The notes under the pieces: generated by a model
Databases searched by the model: none
The model's input: the letters and a program-made list of their open reading frames with translations, nothing else
What the model was told of the DNA's origin: nothing
Shown here: piece by piece, positions 42,711 to 51,171 of the stretch
Position numbering within the stretch: the stretch's first letter is position 1
How the letters are laid out: each line of letters starts with the position of its first letter
Translations under genes and position numbers: made by a program
Source: Rhizohabitans arisaemae
GTDB taxonomy: Bacteria > Actinomycetota > Actinomycetes > Streptosporangiales > Streptosporangiaceae
Length of the DNA stretch: 64,000 nucleotides
Assembly: GCF_025996515.1 (NCBI RefSeq)
Contig: NZ_BLRH01000035.1
Coordinates: forward strand, 496,001-560,000
Reading direction: 5' to 3'

Positions 42711-45700
42711 CCTTGGGACCCCTTCCGGTGGGCATGGGCCAGCGCGACAGCGCGCGCTAAGCGGCGGCATGTTCGTTCCGAACCCGGCTGGAGGCCGATG
42801 GCGCGCACGTGGTGCAGGTGCAGCAGTGGCGTCAGCACCTCGCTAGGCGTCAGATGGGTGCCGTCCAGGACGGTGGCGTACGCGGCGGCCGAAAACATGC
42901 GCCTCTTCCAGACATCGGCCAGCTCACCCCGTCGATGGGGATGGTCCTGGTCGGCCAGAGCGACGGCCTGCCGCAGCAGTGCCCGATCGAGTGCGTCGCC
43001 GCTGGCATGAGGTCGTTCCAGCAGCCACCGCATGCCCTCCTGCGCCGAGTCGGCCATCGCGGTCACCAGGGCAACCATCGAAGCCGCGGTGAGTGCCCGC
43101 GCGTCCACCGTCCGGACGCGGGCCAGCAGACGAAGCTGGGCGGTGGCAACGGCTGAGTCGGCGGCGAACAGCTCCTCGGCGGCCTTCAGCGCGGCTTCGG
43201 CGCCGTAGCGGGCGGTCTCGGGCTGGTAGGTATCGAGGACGAGGTCGGCGGCCAGCCCGTGTGTCCGCAGCTCGGCCGCCCACCGCCCGACCAAACTAGC
43301 CACCGATCCCCATGCGGCAGGGTCGGCGAGATGCAGGCGCAGTCGCAGATGTGAGCGCGGGTCGCGGAAGCGGATGAACCACCAATGCTCCACGAGGTCA
43401 CCCGCGAGGTGCACGAGGCCGGGCAAGTGCTTGGTCAGGATCACGTCGTGCATCGCGGGGCTGGCATAAACCTTGGCTGACACCACCCGCCCGCCTGGTA
43501 GGACATCATCGTCTGGCCTGATCATGGGGAGTGGCGCCCTGGAGGCCAGTACGGTGGGCGGGTCAGCAGCCGGGCGGGCGGAGGCCACAGGGATGACGAT
43601 CTCGTGAGCGCGGCCCCCGATCCAACCGTGATCGGCGGCGTCCGGCGCTTCTGTCACGGTGGTGGCCGAAGGGTTCTTGTCGATGTAGGCCCGTAGCAGC
43701 GCCAGGTCCATCGGCTCCTCAAGGCTCAACCGGAGTCGCCGATCACGCTCCCCGACATACACGTTCTCTGGCAGTCGCAGCCGGGCGCGCACCTCCTTGA
43801 ATGCCCGCTCCCACTCCATCGTGGAAACCTTCGGCCCCGGCAGCGCATCGGCGCCCACCTGCCACCGAGCCGCCGCCAGGATGGTGCGTCCGCACCGCAA
43901 CCGAGGTAGGAACGGCAAGTCGGCGGCCGCACCCCATGAGAACGGCGTCACCTCAGCCGAAAGCGCGCGCGGAAGCTCAAACAACAGCCTGGCCAGTGGC
44001 GGGACGCCTTTCAGAGACGCGGCGTTGGACAGAGTCGGTTCCACCAGCCGCCGCTCGGCCACATGCACCACATGAAACCGGTCAGCGTCGACAGTGACGG
44101 CCAAATCGTCGACCCCGATCACGTCATTGCCGTCGTGGTGCTCAGCCAGCGCGATCACATGCGGGGCCAGCCGAACGGTGTGGGTCACGTTCTCCAACCG
44201 CCGATGCCAGGGCACACATGACACCTGGGCCCGCCCCGCGCCGCCGACCGAGACGGGCAATTGCCGGTGCACGGCTGCCATCCGGCGCCGCTCAATCGCC
44301 GAGATCAGATCCAGGAACCGGCCCGCGCACGCGGTGCCGCTACGGCCCACCCCCGTGATTGCCAGCGTGAACGTCCCCTCCTGTAGGTAGGGGAGACTGC
44401 TCGCGCGTACCTCGGCGCACACCTCCGCATCCGTGACGACAGCGGGCAGTTGGCCGCCACTCAACCGCCCGATCAACTCCTCGTCGAGAACGACCTCGAT
44501 CGTGCCGTTGAGCGCGGCCTGCTGCGCGAGCGCGAACAGCTGCTCGTCCCGCTCCGACAGCGGCGCCCGCTCCTCCGAGCCGCCCGAATGGTGGGCTGGG
44601 AAACCGATGCCCGCCACCGGGTCGACAAGCTGGCGAAGCGGGACCACCGCGCCGACGCCGTACCGGTTCACGAATTCCATGTGGTAGGCGCGCCAGGCGG
44701 GGTGACCGGCCGGATGCCGGCTCAGCCGGGCTAAGGTTCCGGCCGCGACAGAGGCCTCCGCCGCCACCTGTTCGGGCAGCGTCACCGCGCAGTCGAGCAG
44801 CAGGTTCACCGTCAGCGGCTGCGTCTCGGCGGCTGTGCCGGTCAACGCCCGCATTCGCGACGCGACCACTTTTCGGGCGGGAGCATCTACGTGGCCGGTG
44901 CGGGGTCGCCCGCCCAGCAGCGCACGGATGACCCGCAGCTCGGCCAGCAACCTCTCGGCTACTTCTCCGACATCGGCGAAGGTATCTACCTCGGCCAAGA
45001 CGTGGGTGAGGCCGTCAGTGCACGTGGACGGGGGCCTCAGGTTGCTCACCAGGACGCCGAGCCTGATCAGCTCGGCCACCATGCCGTCGGCTGCCGCCTG
45101 CGGGGAGTCGTGCTCGGCGGCTAGCCAGCCGACGAGGGCGCCGACGCCGACCGAGCTGCAGGCGAGCTTGAGCGACGCCTGGACAGCCGGGCTAAACCCG
45201 ACCGACACGTGCTCGATCCTGCCCCAGCTGGGGTCGGACGCGGGCGGTTGCCACATCACTTCCAGCCGGTCACCGCGCACCTGTAGCAGGTTGTTTGCGA
45301 CGACCCGTAACCGCCGTCGCACCAGTGGGTCGGCCTCCAGCTGGGCGATCACCGCGGCTAGCCACACCATGTCGGCTCGGACCTTGGCCCGGTGGACGCC
45401 ACCCCATGTCACCGTCGCGTCAGACCCGAGTCGGACAGGCGCCACCCCGGCGAATAGACCGAACGGTGTGGATCGCCCGCGCACCCGCACCATGTAGCGG
45501 GCTAACGCCATCACCATTCGTCGCACCTGCGCTGGACCAGGGCGATACCCCGAGCACACAGCCTCCACCCCGGCCGCAAGGCCAGGGCTGGCCACAGCCA
45601 CCGCGTCGGCGAACTCGGGATGCGCCCATACGCTGGCCAACCACGCACAACCTTCGCCCACCACGGCGTCGCCGTGGAGGTTCGGCCACACGTCGAAGCG

Positions 45701-45775
45701 GGGAGCGTCGACTGCGCTGATGCGGATGAGCGTCGCGTCCACGTGCCGGAACAGCGACGGCCTGTCGGCGGCCAC
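42707..45775 (-). CDS. lanB: Class I lanthipeptide dehydratase LanB (full length)
   Basis: 1022 residues. N-terminal glutamylation domain with 'RVRGRSTPFGLFAGVAPVRL' and C-terminal elimination domain ('HWWFIRFRDPRSHLRLRLHL'). Glutamyl-tRNA-dependent dehydration of Ser/Thr in the precursor. I start at GTG 45775, which has GGAGGA 4 bases upstream and gives 'AADRPSLFRHVDATLIRISA'; the frame opens 11 codons earlier with TTG. Located directly after the FxLD precursor, co-directional, then lanC by ATGA overlap. Confidence 0.93.
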   Translation of the reverse strand: MAADRPSLFRHVDATLIRISAVDAPRFDVWPNLHGDAVVGEGCAWLASVWAHPEFADAVAVASPGLAAGVEAVCSGYRPGPAQVRRMVMALARYMVRVRGRSTPFGLFAGVAPVRLGSDATVTWGGVHRAKVRADMVWLAAVIAQLEADPLVRRRLRVVANNLLQVRGDRLEVMWQPPASDPSWGRIEHVSVGFSPAVQASLKLACSSVGVGALVGWLAAEHDSPQAAADGMVAELIRLGVLVSNLRPPSTCTDGLTHVLAEVDTFADVGEVAERLLAELRVIRALLGGRPRTGHVDAPARKVVASRMRALTGTAAETQPLTVNLLLDCAVTLPEQVAAEASVAAGTLARLSRHPAGHPAWRAYHMEFVNRYGVGAVVPLRQLVDPVAGIGFPAHHSGGSEERAPLSERDEQLFALAQQAALNGTIEVVLDEELIGRLSGGQLPAVVTDAEVCAEVRASSLPYLQEGTFTLAITGVGRSGTACAGRFLDLISAIERRRMAAVHRQLPVSVGGAGRAQVSCVPWHRRLENVTHTVRLAPHVIALAEHHDGNDVIGVDDLAVTVDADRFHVVHVAERRLVEPTLSNAASLKGVPPLARLLFELPRALSAEVTPFSWGAAADLPFLPRLRCGRTILAAARWQVGADALPGPKVSTMEWERAFKEVRARLRLPENVYVGERDRRLRLSLEEPMDLALLRAYIDKNPSATTVTEAPDAADHGWIGGRAHEIVIPVASARPAADPPTVLASRAPLPMIRPDDDVLPGGRVVSAKVYASPAMHDVILTKHLPGLVHLAGDLVEHWWFIRFRDPRSHLRLRLHLADPAAWGSVASLVGRWAAELRTHGLAADLVLDTYQPETARYGAEAALKAAEELFAADSAVATAQLRLLARVRTVDARALTAASMVALVTAMADSAQEGMRWLLERPHASGDALDRALLRQAVALADQDHPHRRGELADVWKRRMFSAAAYATVLDGTHLTPSEVLTPLLHLHHVRAIGLQPGSERTCRRLARAVALAHAHRKGSQG

Positions 45776-45873
45776 GAATCCTCCGGAAGATCGCCAGATT
45801 GGGAACAAGCAGAGTTGGTGGAGGTTGGGTCCTCCTCCGGGGCAGGGGAGGACCCAACAGGTTGGCAGGTGGG

Positions 45874-45999
45874 CTAGCAGTCGCCCTGAGCCTGGGTGTC
45901 GCAGCCGTTGTCGGTGTCACCGCTGGCCGGCGGAGCGCCGTCTCCCTGCTGGATGGTGACGTCGAGGTCGAACGTCGAGGTGTCTGCCGTCGAAGCCAT
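45874..45999 (-). CDS. lanA: FxLD family lanthipeptide precursor
   Basis: 41 residues. 'MASTADTSTFDLDVTIQQGD' contains the family-defining F-x-L-D (F10-D-L-D13); the core 'GAPPASGDTDNGCDTQAQGD' ends with Cys41. Two Cys (33, 41), Ser26, Thr29 and Thr35 allow two rings, and five Asp in the core give targets for the PIMT-like methyltransferase. AGGAGAAA stands before the ATG. First gene of the lanA-lanB-lanC-methyltransferase-TPR operon. Too short for ordinary gene calls but unambiguous. Confidence 0.93.
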   Translation of the reverse strand: MASTADTSTFDLDVTIQQGDGAPPASGDTDNGCDTQAQGDC

Positions 46000-46171
46000 G
46001 GGCTTTCTCCTGTCGTAGCGGAACGCGTTGTGCCTGGGTCAGGGGTAGCTGACGTGCTGTTCACTCCGTCTCGGGTTACCCGTACAGCATCCGCCTGCTG
46101 AAGGCACGATGGGGGAGCACGCTGTGCGTGCCCACACCGTGCCCACACGCTGACCGAGAAGGGACCTCCTG

Positions 46172-47533
46172 GTGGAAGCGCCATCCCTGCCGCTACCGGA
46201 TCTGCTGAAACACCTCCGGGCGCGTGCCGACATCACTCAGCAGCAGTTGGCGGATAAGCTCAGCGCCATCACCGGCACGTACACCATTACCCGGCACGAG
46301 ATCGGGCGATGGGAGCAAGGCCGTGTCCGGCCCACTTCCTGGCTGCCCCCACTGGCAGACGCCCTCGATGTGGGCAGGGAGGTGCTGGAGAACGCCCCTG
46401 ATAGACCCGGGAAGAAAGGGCGAGGATCTCGCCCCGTCCCGGAGGACGACATGGAGCAGGTGAGCGAGGTGCTTCGTCGGACGTTCCTGCAGCGAGGAGT
46501 CGCAGCAGCCGCGGTCTCCGCCCTGGACACACCTGACGACCTGCGGGTCGTCCAAGCCCTCAACATCGTTGGTGCCGACCATCTCGGCAGTGTGGTGGAC
46601 GGTTTGGGCGAGCTCATTGACCACTACACCCAGACGATCGGCGCCCTTCCGCCTGCGGACGTGTACGACGAGCTGCTCACTGTCCGGTCGTATGCCACTG
46701 GCCTGCTCGCCCACGCCGGAACTACCCGGCCGAGTACTGAACTCGTCCTGGCCACAGGGTGGCTCTCGCACCTTCTGGCCGTTGCCGCATGCGACATGGG
46801 GGAACACGCGGCCGCTCGCGTGTGGTGCTCTGACGCCGAACGCCGAAGCAGGGAAACTGGGTATTCAGAGCTGGAGGCGTGGGCGACTCTCACAAAGGCC
46901 ATGATCGCCTGGTATCAGGGACAACCTCGCCAGTCAGCCACACTGTCAGCACGCGGCCAACAGGTCATCGCCAAAGGGACCATCGTCTACGCCAAACTGG
47001 CTTCCCAGGAGATGCGGTCCGCGGCGATGGCCGGTGATGTCGACGGGATGAGTCGCGCCCGACGTACGGCGGTTGCAGCGATCGCTGCACTTCCTGCCGA
47101 TACCCCTACGAGCGGGGCCTTGTCCATCGCGCTAACGGACGATCCGCCCTACACCGCCACATCTCTTCTCTATGTCGGCCGCTACCGGGAAGCCGTCACC
47201 ACCACCAACCGCGTCATCGAGACCGTCTACCAGCCAGAAGCCCGCCAGAACGGTGGACATCCTTCCGGATACGCCCGATCCCTGCTGATTCTCGGACTGG
47301 CCCAGGCTGCCCTGGGCCGACTGGATGAGTCGATAGCCGCCGGCCACGCCGCGTTGGAAGGAAGACGACCTGTCTGGCCCACGATGGTGCTCGCCGACAA
47401 GCTCGACAAGGTTCTGGCCCAGCAATACCCTGGCGCCCGCCAGACCGTTGAATACCATTCCCGCTACATGGAAGCGCTCGACACTCCGGCTGCGCATCAG
47501 CTGCAACTTCCGCGGGCAAAGGAGCGTCAGTGA
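46172..47533 (+). CDS. XRE family regulator with TPR-like C-terminus
   Basis: 453 residues from GTG 46172 (AGAAGGGA upstream). N-terminal HTH_XRE 'DITQQQLADKLSAITGTYTI' and 'TRHEIGRWEQGRVRP', then a Tat-like or hydrophobic-free linker and a long helical TPR-like region. Divergent from the FxLD precursor, so it probably controls that cluster, possibly via a peptide signal as other XRE-TPR regulators do. Stop overlaps the YdcF-like gene by GTGA. Confidence 0.85.
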   Translation: MEAPSLPLPDLLKHLRARADITQQQLADKLSAITGTYTITRHEIGRWEQGRVRPTSWLPPLADALDVGREVLENAPDRPGKKGRGSRPVPEDDMEQVSEVLRRTFLQRGVAAAAVSALDTPDDLRVVQALNIVGADHLGSVVDGLGELIDHYTQTIGALPPADVYDELLTVRSYATGLLAHAGTTRPSTELVLATGWLSHLLAVAACDMGEHAAARVWCSDAERRSRETGYSELEAWATLTKAMIAWYQGQPRQSATLSARGQQVIAKGTIVYAKLASQEMRSAAMAGDVDGMSRARRTAVAAIAALPADTPTSGALSIALTDDPPYTATSLLYVGRYREAVTTTNRVIETVYQPEARQNGGHPSGYARSLLILGLAQAALGRLDESIAAGHAALEGRRPVWPTMVLADKLDKVLAQQYPGARQTVEYHSRYMEALDTPAAHQLQLPRAKERQ

Positions 47534-48129
47534 CCGACTTCAGCCTCGACCACATCGCCGACATCACCGCCTTCGTGGACATCCAGGCTTCTCCACCCGA
47601 CGACAAGCCCACTGCGCTCTTCCTCTTCGGCACCAACCAGGCCCCGCCAGTTGAGATCGCGGCCGAGCGCCACCACGCCGGCCTCGCCCCAATGATCATC
47701 GTGACCGGTGGGGTGAACCGGCACAACGGGATTATCGAAGGCCGCACCTTCCAGCGGCTCCTCCTTGAGCGCGGCGTACCCGAAGACGTCATCCGCTGCG
47801 AAGACCACTCTGCCAACACGTGGCAGAACGTGGAACTTGCGCTGCCTTTCCTCCTTGAGGCCATCAAGTCCGGCCTGACGGTCACGGCGGTGTCGAAGTG
47901 GTTCCACCGGCGCTCGATCCACATACTCAAGACCGTGTTCCCCGACATCGGACCCTTTCACGCCATCGGCTGGGAACCGATCTACGATGACCAGGCTGTG
48001 ACCAGGTCATCTTGGCCACACGTCCCGGGAGGCAAACGGCGGGTGCTCAGGGAATGGGATGAGGTCTCCCGCCGGATCGAGGAAGGAAGCCTCGCCGGAC
48101 TACAGCATGACAATGGCAGCTGGCGGTGA
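47530..48129 (+). CDS. YdcF/DUF218-family protein
   Basis: 199 residues. 'TALFLFGTNQAPPVEIAAER' (nucleotide-binding-like first strand), 'APMIIVTGGV', 'RGVPEDVIRCEDHSANTWQN' (conserved E-x-S-xNTxxN box) and 'TAVSKWFHRRS' are the DUF218 landmarks. No membrane helix, so cytoplasmic. Reaction unknown; E. coli YdcF binds SAM. GTG start overlaps the XRE gene, giving a two-gene operon. Confidence 0.85.
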   Translation: MTDFSLDHIADITAFVDIQASPPDDKPTALFLFGTNQAPPVEIAAERHHAGLAPMIIVTGGVNRHNGIIEGRTFQRLLLERGVPEDVIRCEDHSANTWQNVELALPFLLEAIKSGLTVTAVSKWFHRRSIHILKTVFPDIGPFHAIGWEPIYDDQAVTRSSWPHVPGGKRRVLREWDEVSRRIEEGSLAGLQHDNGSWR

Positions 48130-48213
48130 AGAAGCTCCGGCGCCCCTTCAACGTGCTGAGGGGTTGCTGACGGCACTTACAACCGACTTGCGTTCGGACC
48201 GTTACGGCGGGGC

Positions 48214-48411
48214 TTGGACGGCCGGACCGTGCTCATCGACGTCTTCTGCATGGACGGCGCCGCCCTGTACGGCCAGATCCTCAAGGACGCCACCGTCGTC
48301 CATGAACGCCTCCCGCACAGCCGCTACGCCCTGGACATCCCCTACATCGCCCGCGAAAGCACCGCCGAGGAGATCACCACCCTCCGAACCGCCTGGACCA
48401 CCGGCACCTGA
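48214..48411 (+). CDS. Small hypothetical protein or gene fragment
   Basis: 65 residues from ATG 48214: 'LIDVFCMDGAALYGQILKDA', 'VHERLPHSRYALDIPYIA' and 'EITTLRTAWTTGT'. The frame is open further upstream to about 48155 without a good SD. Reads like the C-terminal end of a larger protein. From 48130 to 48580 there is nothing else I can support. Not recognised. Confidence 0.4.
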   Translation: MDGRTVLIDVFCMDGAALYGQILKDATVVHERLPHSRYALDIPYIARESTAEEITTLRTAWTTGT

Positions 48412-48694
48412 ACAAACCAGACCACAGCAGAGAGTCGGGCTTTCTTCACCCGTACTGCCTATTAGCGCCGAGTGGTTCGGAAATGACTGGTTCCGTGATT
48501 GTGATATGGGTTACATCGCTTCTGATGTAGATTTCGCGTTCTAGGTGGCGCGCCATCACAAACTCTACGATGATCAATAGGTGTACTGCCCCCGACCGAC
48601 GTACCCGGCGGAAGAGCCGCGTACGGGCGACCTGGGAGTCACACGCTCTGGCATGTTCTACTCGCCGATTTGGACTGATCATGAGAGGTCTCGG

Positions 48695-49264
48695 ATGCCG
48701 ACGGAGCACATCGAGGCTCCCAGAGAGGTTCCTGATCGGCAGCAGCCTGGTCGGCGACTCTGCGCGATTCTGCTCAACCCCGCCCTGCGGTCGATGGCGA
48801 CCACGATCACCTATCGGAACGTGGAGGCGGCCTTGCAATTGGTCAGCTGTACGGAATTGGCCCTCACGAACCTGCTGGACCTGGCGACGAAGGACGCCCC
48901 GGAGCTTAACCGGAGCACGATCAGCAACCAGGGCATCGAAGCTGCACGAGACCAGATTTCGCAGGCCCTGCTTGGCGCGGATGAGGTGCTGCTTGCCTGG
49001 GGCACGGGCGGTATGACGGGGCCGGTTCGAACCGTGCTTCGTGCTCAGACCGAGTGGCTGTTCGATGCGCTGAAGGAGCGGAGAATCGGCCATGTATGGA
49101 CGATCACCGACAAACCGCGCCATCCCTCCCGCTGGCGGCAGTACGTGGGGCCGGAGAAGCAGAGAGTCACGGGAGATACCTTCGAGGAGCGTCTCTCCAA
49201 GGTTCTGATCAAGACCTCGCTCAGCAGCGCAGCAGGTCGCGTGATTTTTGATCGCGCCTTCTGA
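48695..49264 (+). CDS. DUF1643 family protein
   Basis: 189 residues from ATG 48695 (GAGAGG upstream); in-frame ATG 48653 is an alternative. 'RLCAILLNPALRSMATTITY' is the DUF1643 opening (CxxMLNPSxAD-like), with 'VLLAWGTGG' and 'ERRIGHVWTITDKPRHPSRW' as the later conserved strands. Function unknown; DUF1643 genes are frequent in defence and mobile regions. It lies 105 bases before the DUF4365 gene on the same strand. Confidence 0.7.
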   Translation: MPTEHIEAPREVPDRQQPGRRLCAILLNPALRSMATTITYRNVEAALQLVSCTELALTNLLDLATKDAPELNRSTISNQGIEAARDQISQALLGADEVLLAWGTGGMTGPVRTVLRAQTEWLFDALKERRIGHVWTITDKPRHPSRWRQYVGPEKQRVTGDTFEERLSKVLIKTSLSSAAGRVIFDRAF

Positions 49265-49369
49265 CCTGCCCTGGCACAGACGCAGACCCGGCAAAGTCTT
49301 GTTCAAGATTGACCGGGCGGTTACTCTCGCCGCAAGCGAGGTGGCCGGGGCGATGGGGAGATTGGGCGG

Positions 49370-49915
49370 ATGGCGCTGGGCCCGGAGGAGCGTCTGGGAC
49401 GCTACGGCGAAGCGTTCGTGACCGCTATTGCCGAGTCGGCTGGTCTCACGGTGCTCAGCAAGCGGCCTGCGGACTTCTATCTGGTGGACCTTGAGATCGG
49501 ACACCCTGGCCCTCGTGGCCGGATGCGCACGCCGATCCTGAACGTGCAAGTGAAGTGCACTCAGAATGCCGTCGTAACTGACAATCTCGTCCAATACAAG
49601 ATCAAGGCCAGGTACTACAACGATTATGTCCGACCTTGCCATGAGTTCGGCAATCCGATCTTTGTCGTAGTGGTAGTCGCACCCAAAGAGTTCGAAAATT
49701 GGGCGGACGTCAGTAGAGATCGGCTGGTTCTACGCGAAGCTGCCTACTGGACCTGTCTTCACGGAGAGAAGCCGAGCAGCTCGTCGGGCGATTCCAAGGT
49801 CCGGGTAACCTGGCAGCGAGATGATGAACACCTGCTGGACAAGAAAACCCTCCTGGCGATGTTTGATCATGCGGAGCGGATGAGGTACAGCAGGGAGGGG
49901 GTGTTCCAAGTATGA
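49370..49915 (+). CDS. DUF4365 (restriction-endonuclease-like) protein
   Basis: 181 residues. 'GRYGEAFVTAIAESAGLTVL' (helix with Glu), 'RPADFYLVDLEIG' (catalytic Asp) and 'LNVQVKCTQ' (Q-x-K) fit the PD-(D/E)xK-type DUF4365 fold. Expected to bind or cut DNA, or to serve as a nuclease-like adaptor. Overlaps the next gene by 4 bases, so it belongs to the operon that leads into the helicase/methyltransferase/ATPase set. Confidence 0.75.
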   Translation: MALGPEERLGRYGEAFVTAIAESAGLTVLSKRPADFYLVDLEIGHPGPRGRMRTPILNVQVKCTQNAVVTDNLVQYKIKARYYNDYVRPCHEFGNPIFVVVVVAPKEFENWADVSRDRLVLREAAYWTCLHGEKPSSSSGDSKVRVTWQRDDEHLLDKKTLLAMFDHAERMRYSREGVFQV

Positions 49916-51093
49916 CGTCCCCGTGGTTGTTGACGAGCGATGCCGATCTCAGTCCGGAGCCCATTCGAATTTACCTTCGAGCGCATGGCTGGCATCTCTT
50001 TGAAGAGCAACCTCGCACCGAAGTATGGGCAACGACCGTCGATGGAGAACAGGCCGAAGTGGTCGTACCCAAGCACACCAGGCTGTTCGACTATGAGAAG
50101 CTCGTCCATCGGCTGCTGGAGGACCTGGAAGTCTACGAGGAACGCAGTATCCCCCAGATACTGATGGATCTCACTACAGCCGTTGTCGATCGTCACCAGG
50201 TTCGGCTGCAGCCCACTGGTGTGCCATCAGGCGTCATTTCGATGAGCGACGGCACCAAAGCGTACGCCAGTTTTCGCGATCTCTTCCTGAGTGCGGTCTA
50301 CCGTGCCTCATTGGCGCAAAGCGGACAACCGCTTCAGCCGGTGGAACCTTCCCGAAAGCCGGACCGGATCTACAGCTTTCTCAATGCGATCAGGCTCTTG
50401 GCACCGACCTCCGGTAGCTATGTGTTGACCGCAGAGGTCCCGCTTGCCGGAACAGGACCGGAGCAGTTGCCCTTGGATGTCCCAGATCGGGTCACCGGAA
50501 TGCTCCCGCCACGCCGCGTGTCTGTAGCCCTGCAGGAAGGGACTCAAGGGGCATGGAAGGCGGCTCAGGAATACCTTCTCGGAGGCAGTCGGGATCTCGA
50601 GGTATTTGAGAGCTTTGCGAACGAGACCTGGGGCCTAACAGCCAATCTATGCGAGGCCCTGGTAGAAATCTCCTCAAAGGGTCGGGTCCCCTTTAGCCTG
50701 AGGGTCGCCTACGCCACCCAGTGGGAACACGACCACCCGGCTCCCCTGCTCGAGTTCGACGCCGAGTTGATTGATGCCCTTCAGGCTGGCGCTGAGTTTC
50801 TGCGTGGGCGGTTCACCAAGTCAGAGGTGCTCTTCCGCGGGACCGTGGCTCAGTTGGACCGCGCGCCCACCCAAGGGCCCGGCGGAGCGGTCCTGCTTAT
50901 CCGACCCGAGGCCGAGCCGAGGGCCAAGCGTCGGCGAGCCCACGTCGATCTAGACGAAGCTCGGTACAACCTGGCGATCAATGCACACCAAGATGGCAGG
51001 GAACTGCTCGTTCAAGGTGACCTCGTTTATGAAGGGAACCGTTGGCGTCTGCTGCGGATCCAGACCTTCCAGCTCGAGGAACCATTCGACTGA
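49912..51093 (+). CDS. Unknown protein upstream of the defence helicase
   Basis: 393 residues, not recognised. Soluble, with 'LRAHGWHLFEEQPRTEVWAT' and 'YEKLVHRLLEDLEVYEERSI' near the N-terminus, a central 'RPVEPSRKPDR'-like basic patch region and a beta-rich C-terminus ('VLFRGTVAQLDRAPTQGPGG'). No nuclease or ATPase motif. Start overlaps DUF4365 (ATGA), and the helicase follows after 78 bases. Position says it is an accessory of the Hma-like system. Confidence 0.65.
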   Translation: MTSPWLLTSDADLSPEPIRIYLRAHGWHLFEEQPRTEVWATTVDGEQAEVVVPKHTRLFDYEKLVHRLLEDLEVYEERSIPQILMDLTTAVVDRHQVRLQPTGVPSGVISMSDGTKAYASFRDLFLSAVYRASLAQSGQPLQPVEPSRKPDRIYSFLNAIRLLAPTSGSYVLTAEVPLAGTGPEQLPLDVPDRVTGMLPPRRVSVALQEGTQGAWKAAQEYLLGGSRDLEVFESFANETWGLTANLCEALVEISSKGRVPFSLRVAYATQWEHDHPAPLLEFDAELIDALQAGAEFLRGRFTKSEVLFRGTVAQLDRAPTQGPGGAVLLIRPEAEPRAKRRRAHVDLDEARYNLAINAHQDGRELLVQGDLVYEGNRWRLLRIQTFQLEEPFD

Positions 51094-51171
51094 TCCTTCC
51101 CACCCGGTCGTATTTAGGGGTAGCAGTGTTCGGCAGGAATGCCGCGGTCATGGTGAGGAAGTAGGAGATCT

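Noticed and set aside
48446-49642. 398-codon minus-strand frame
   Set aside because: Antisense to DUF1643 and DUF4365 genes; composition of a shadow.
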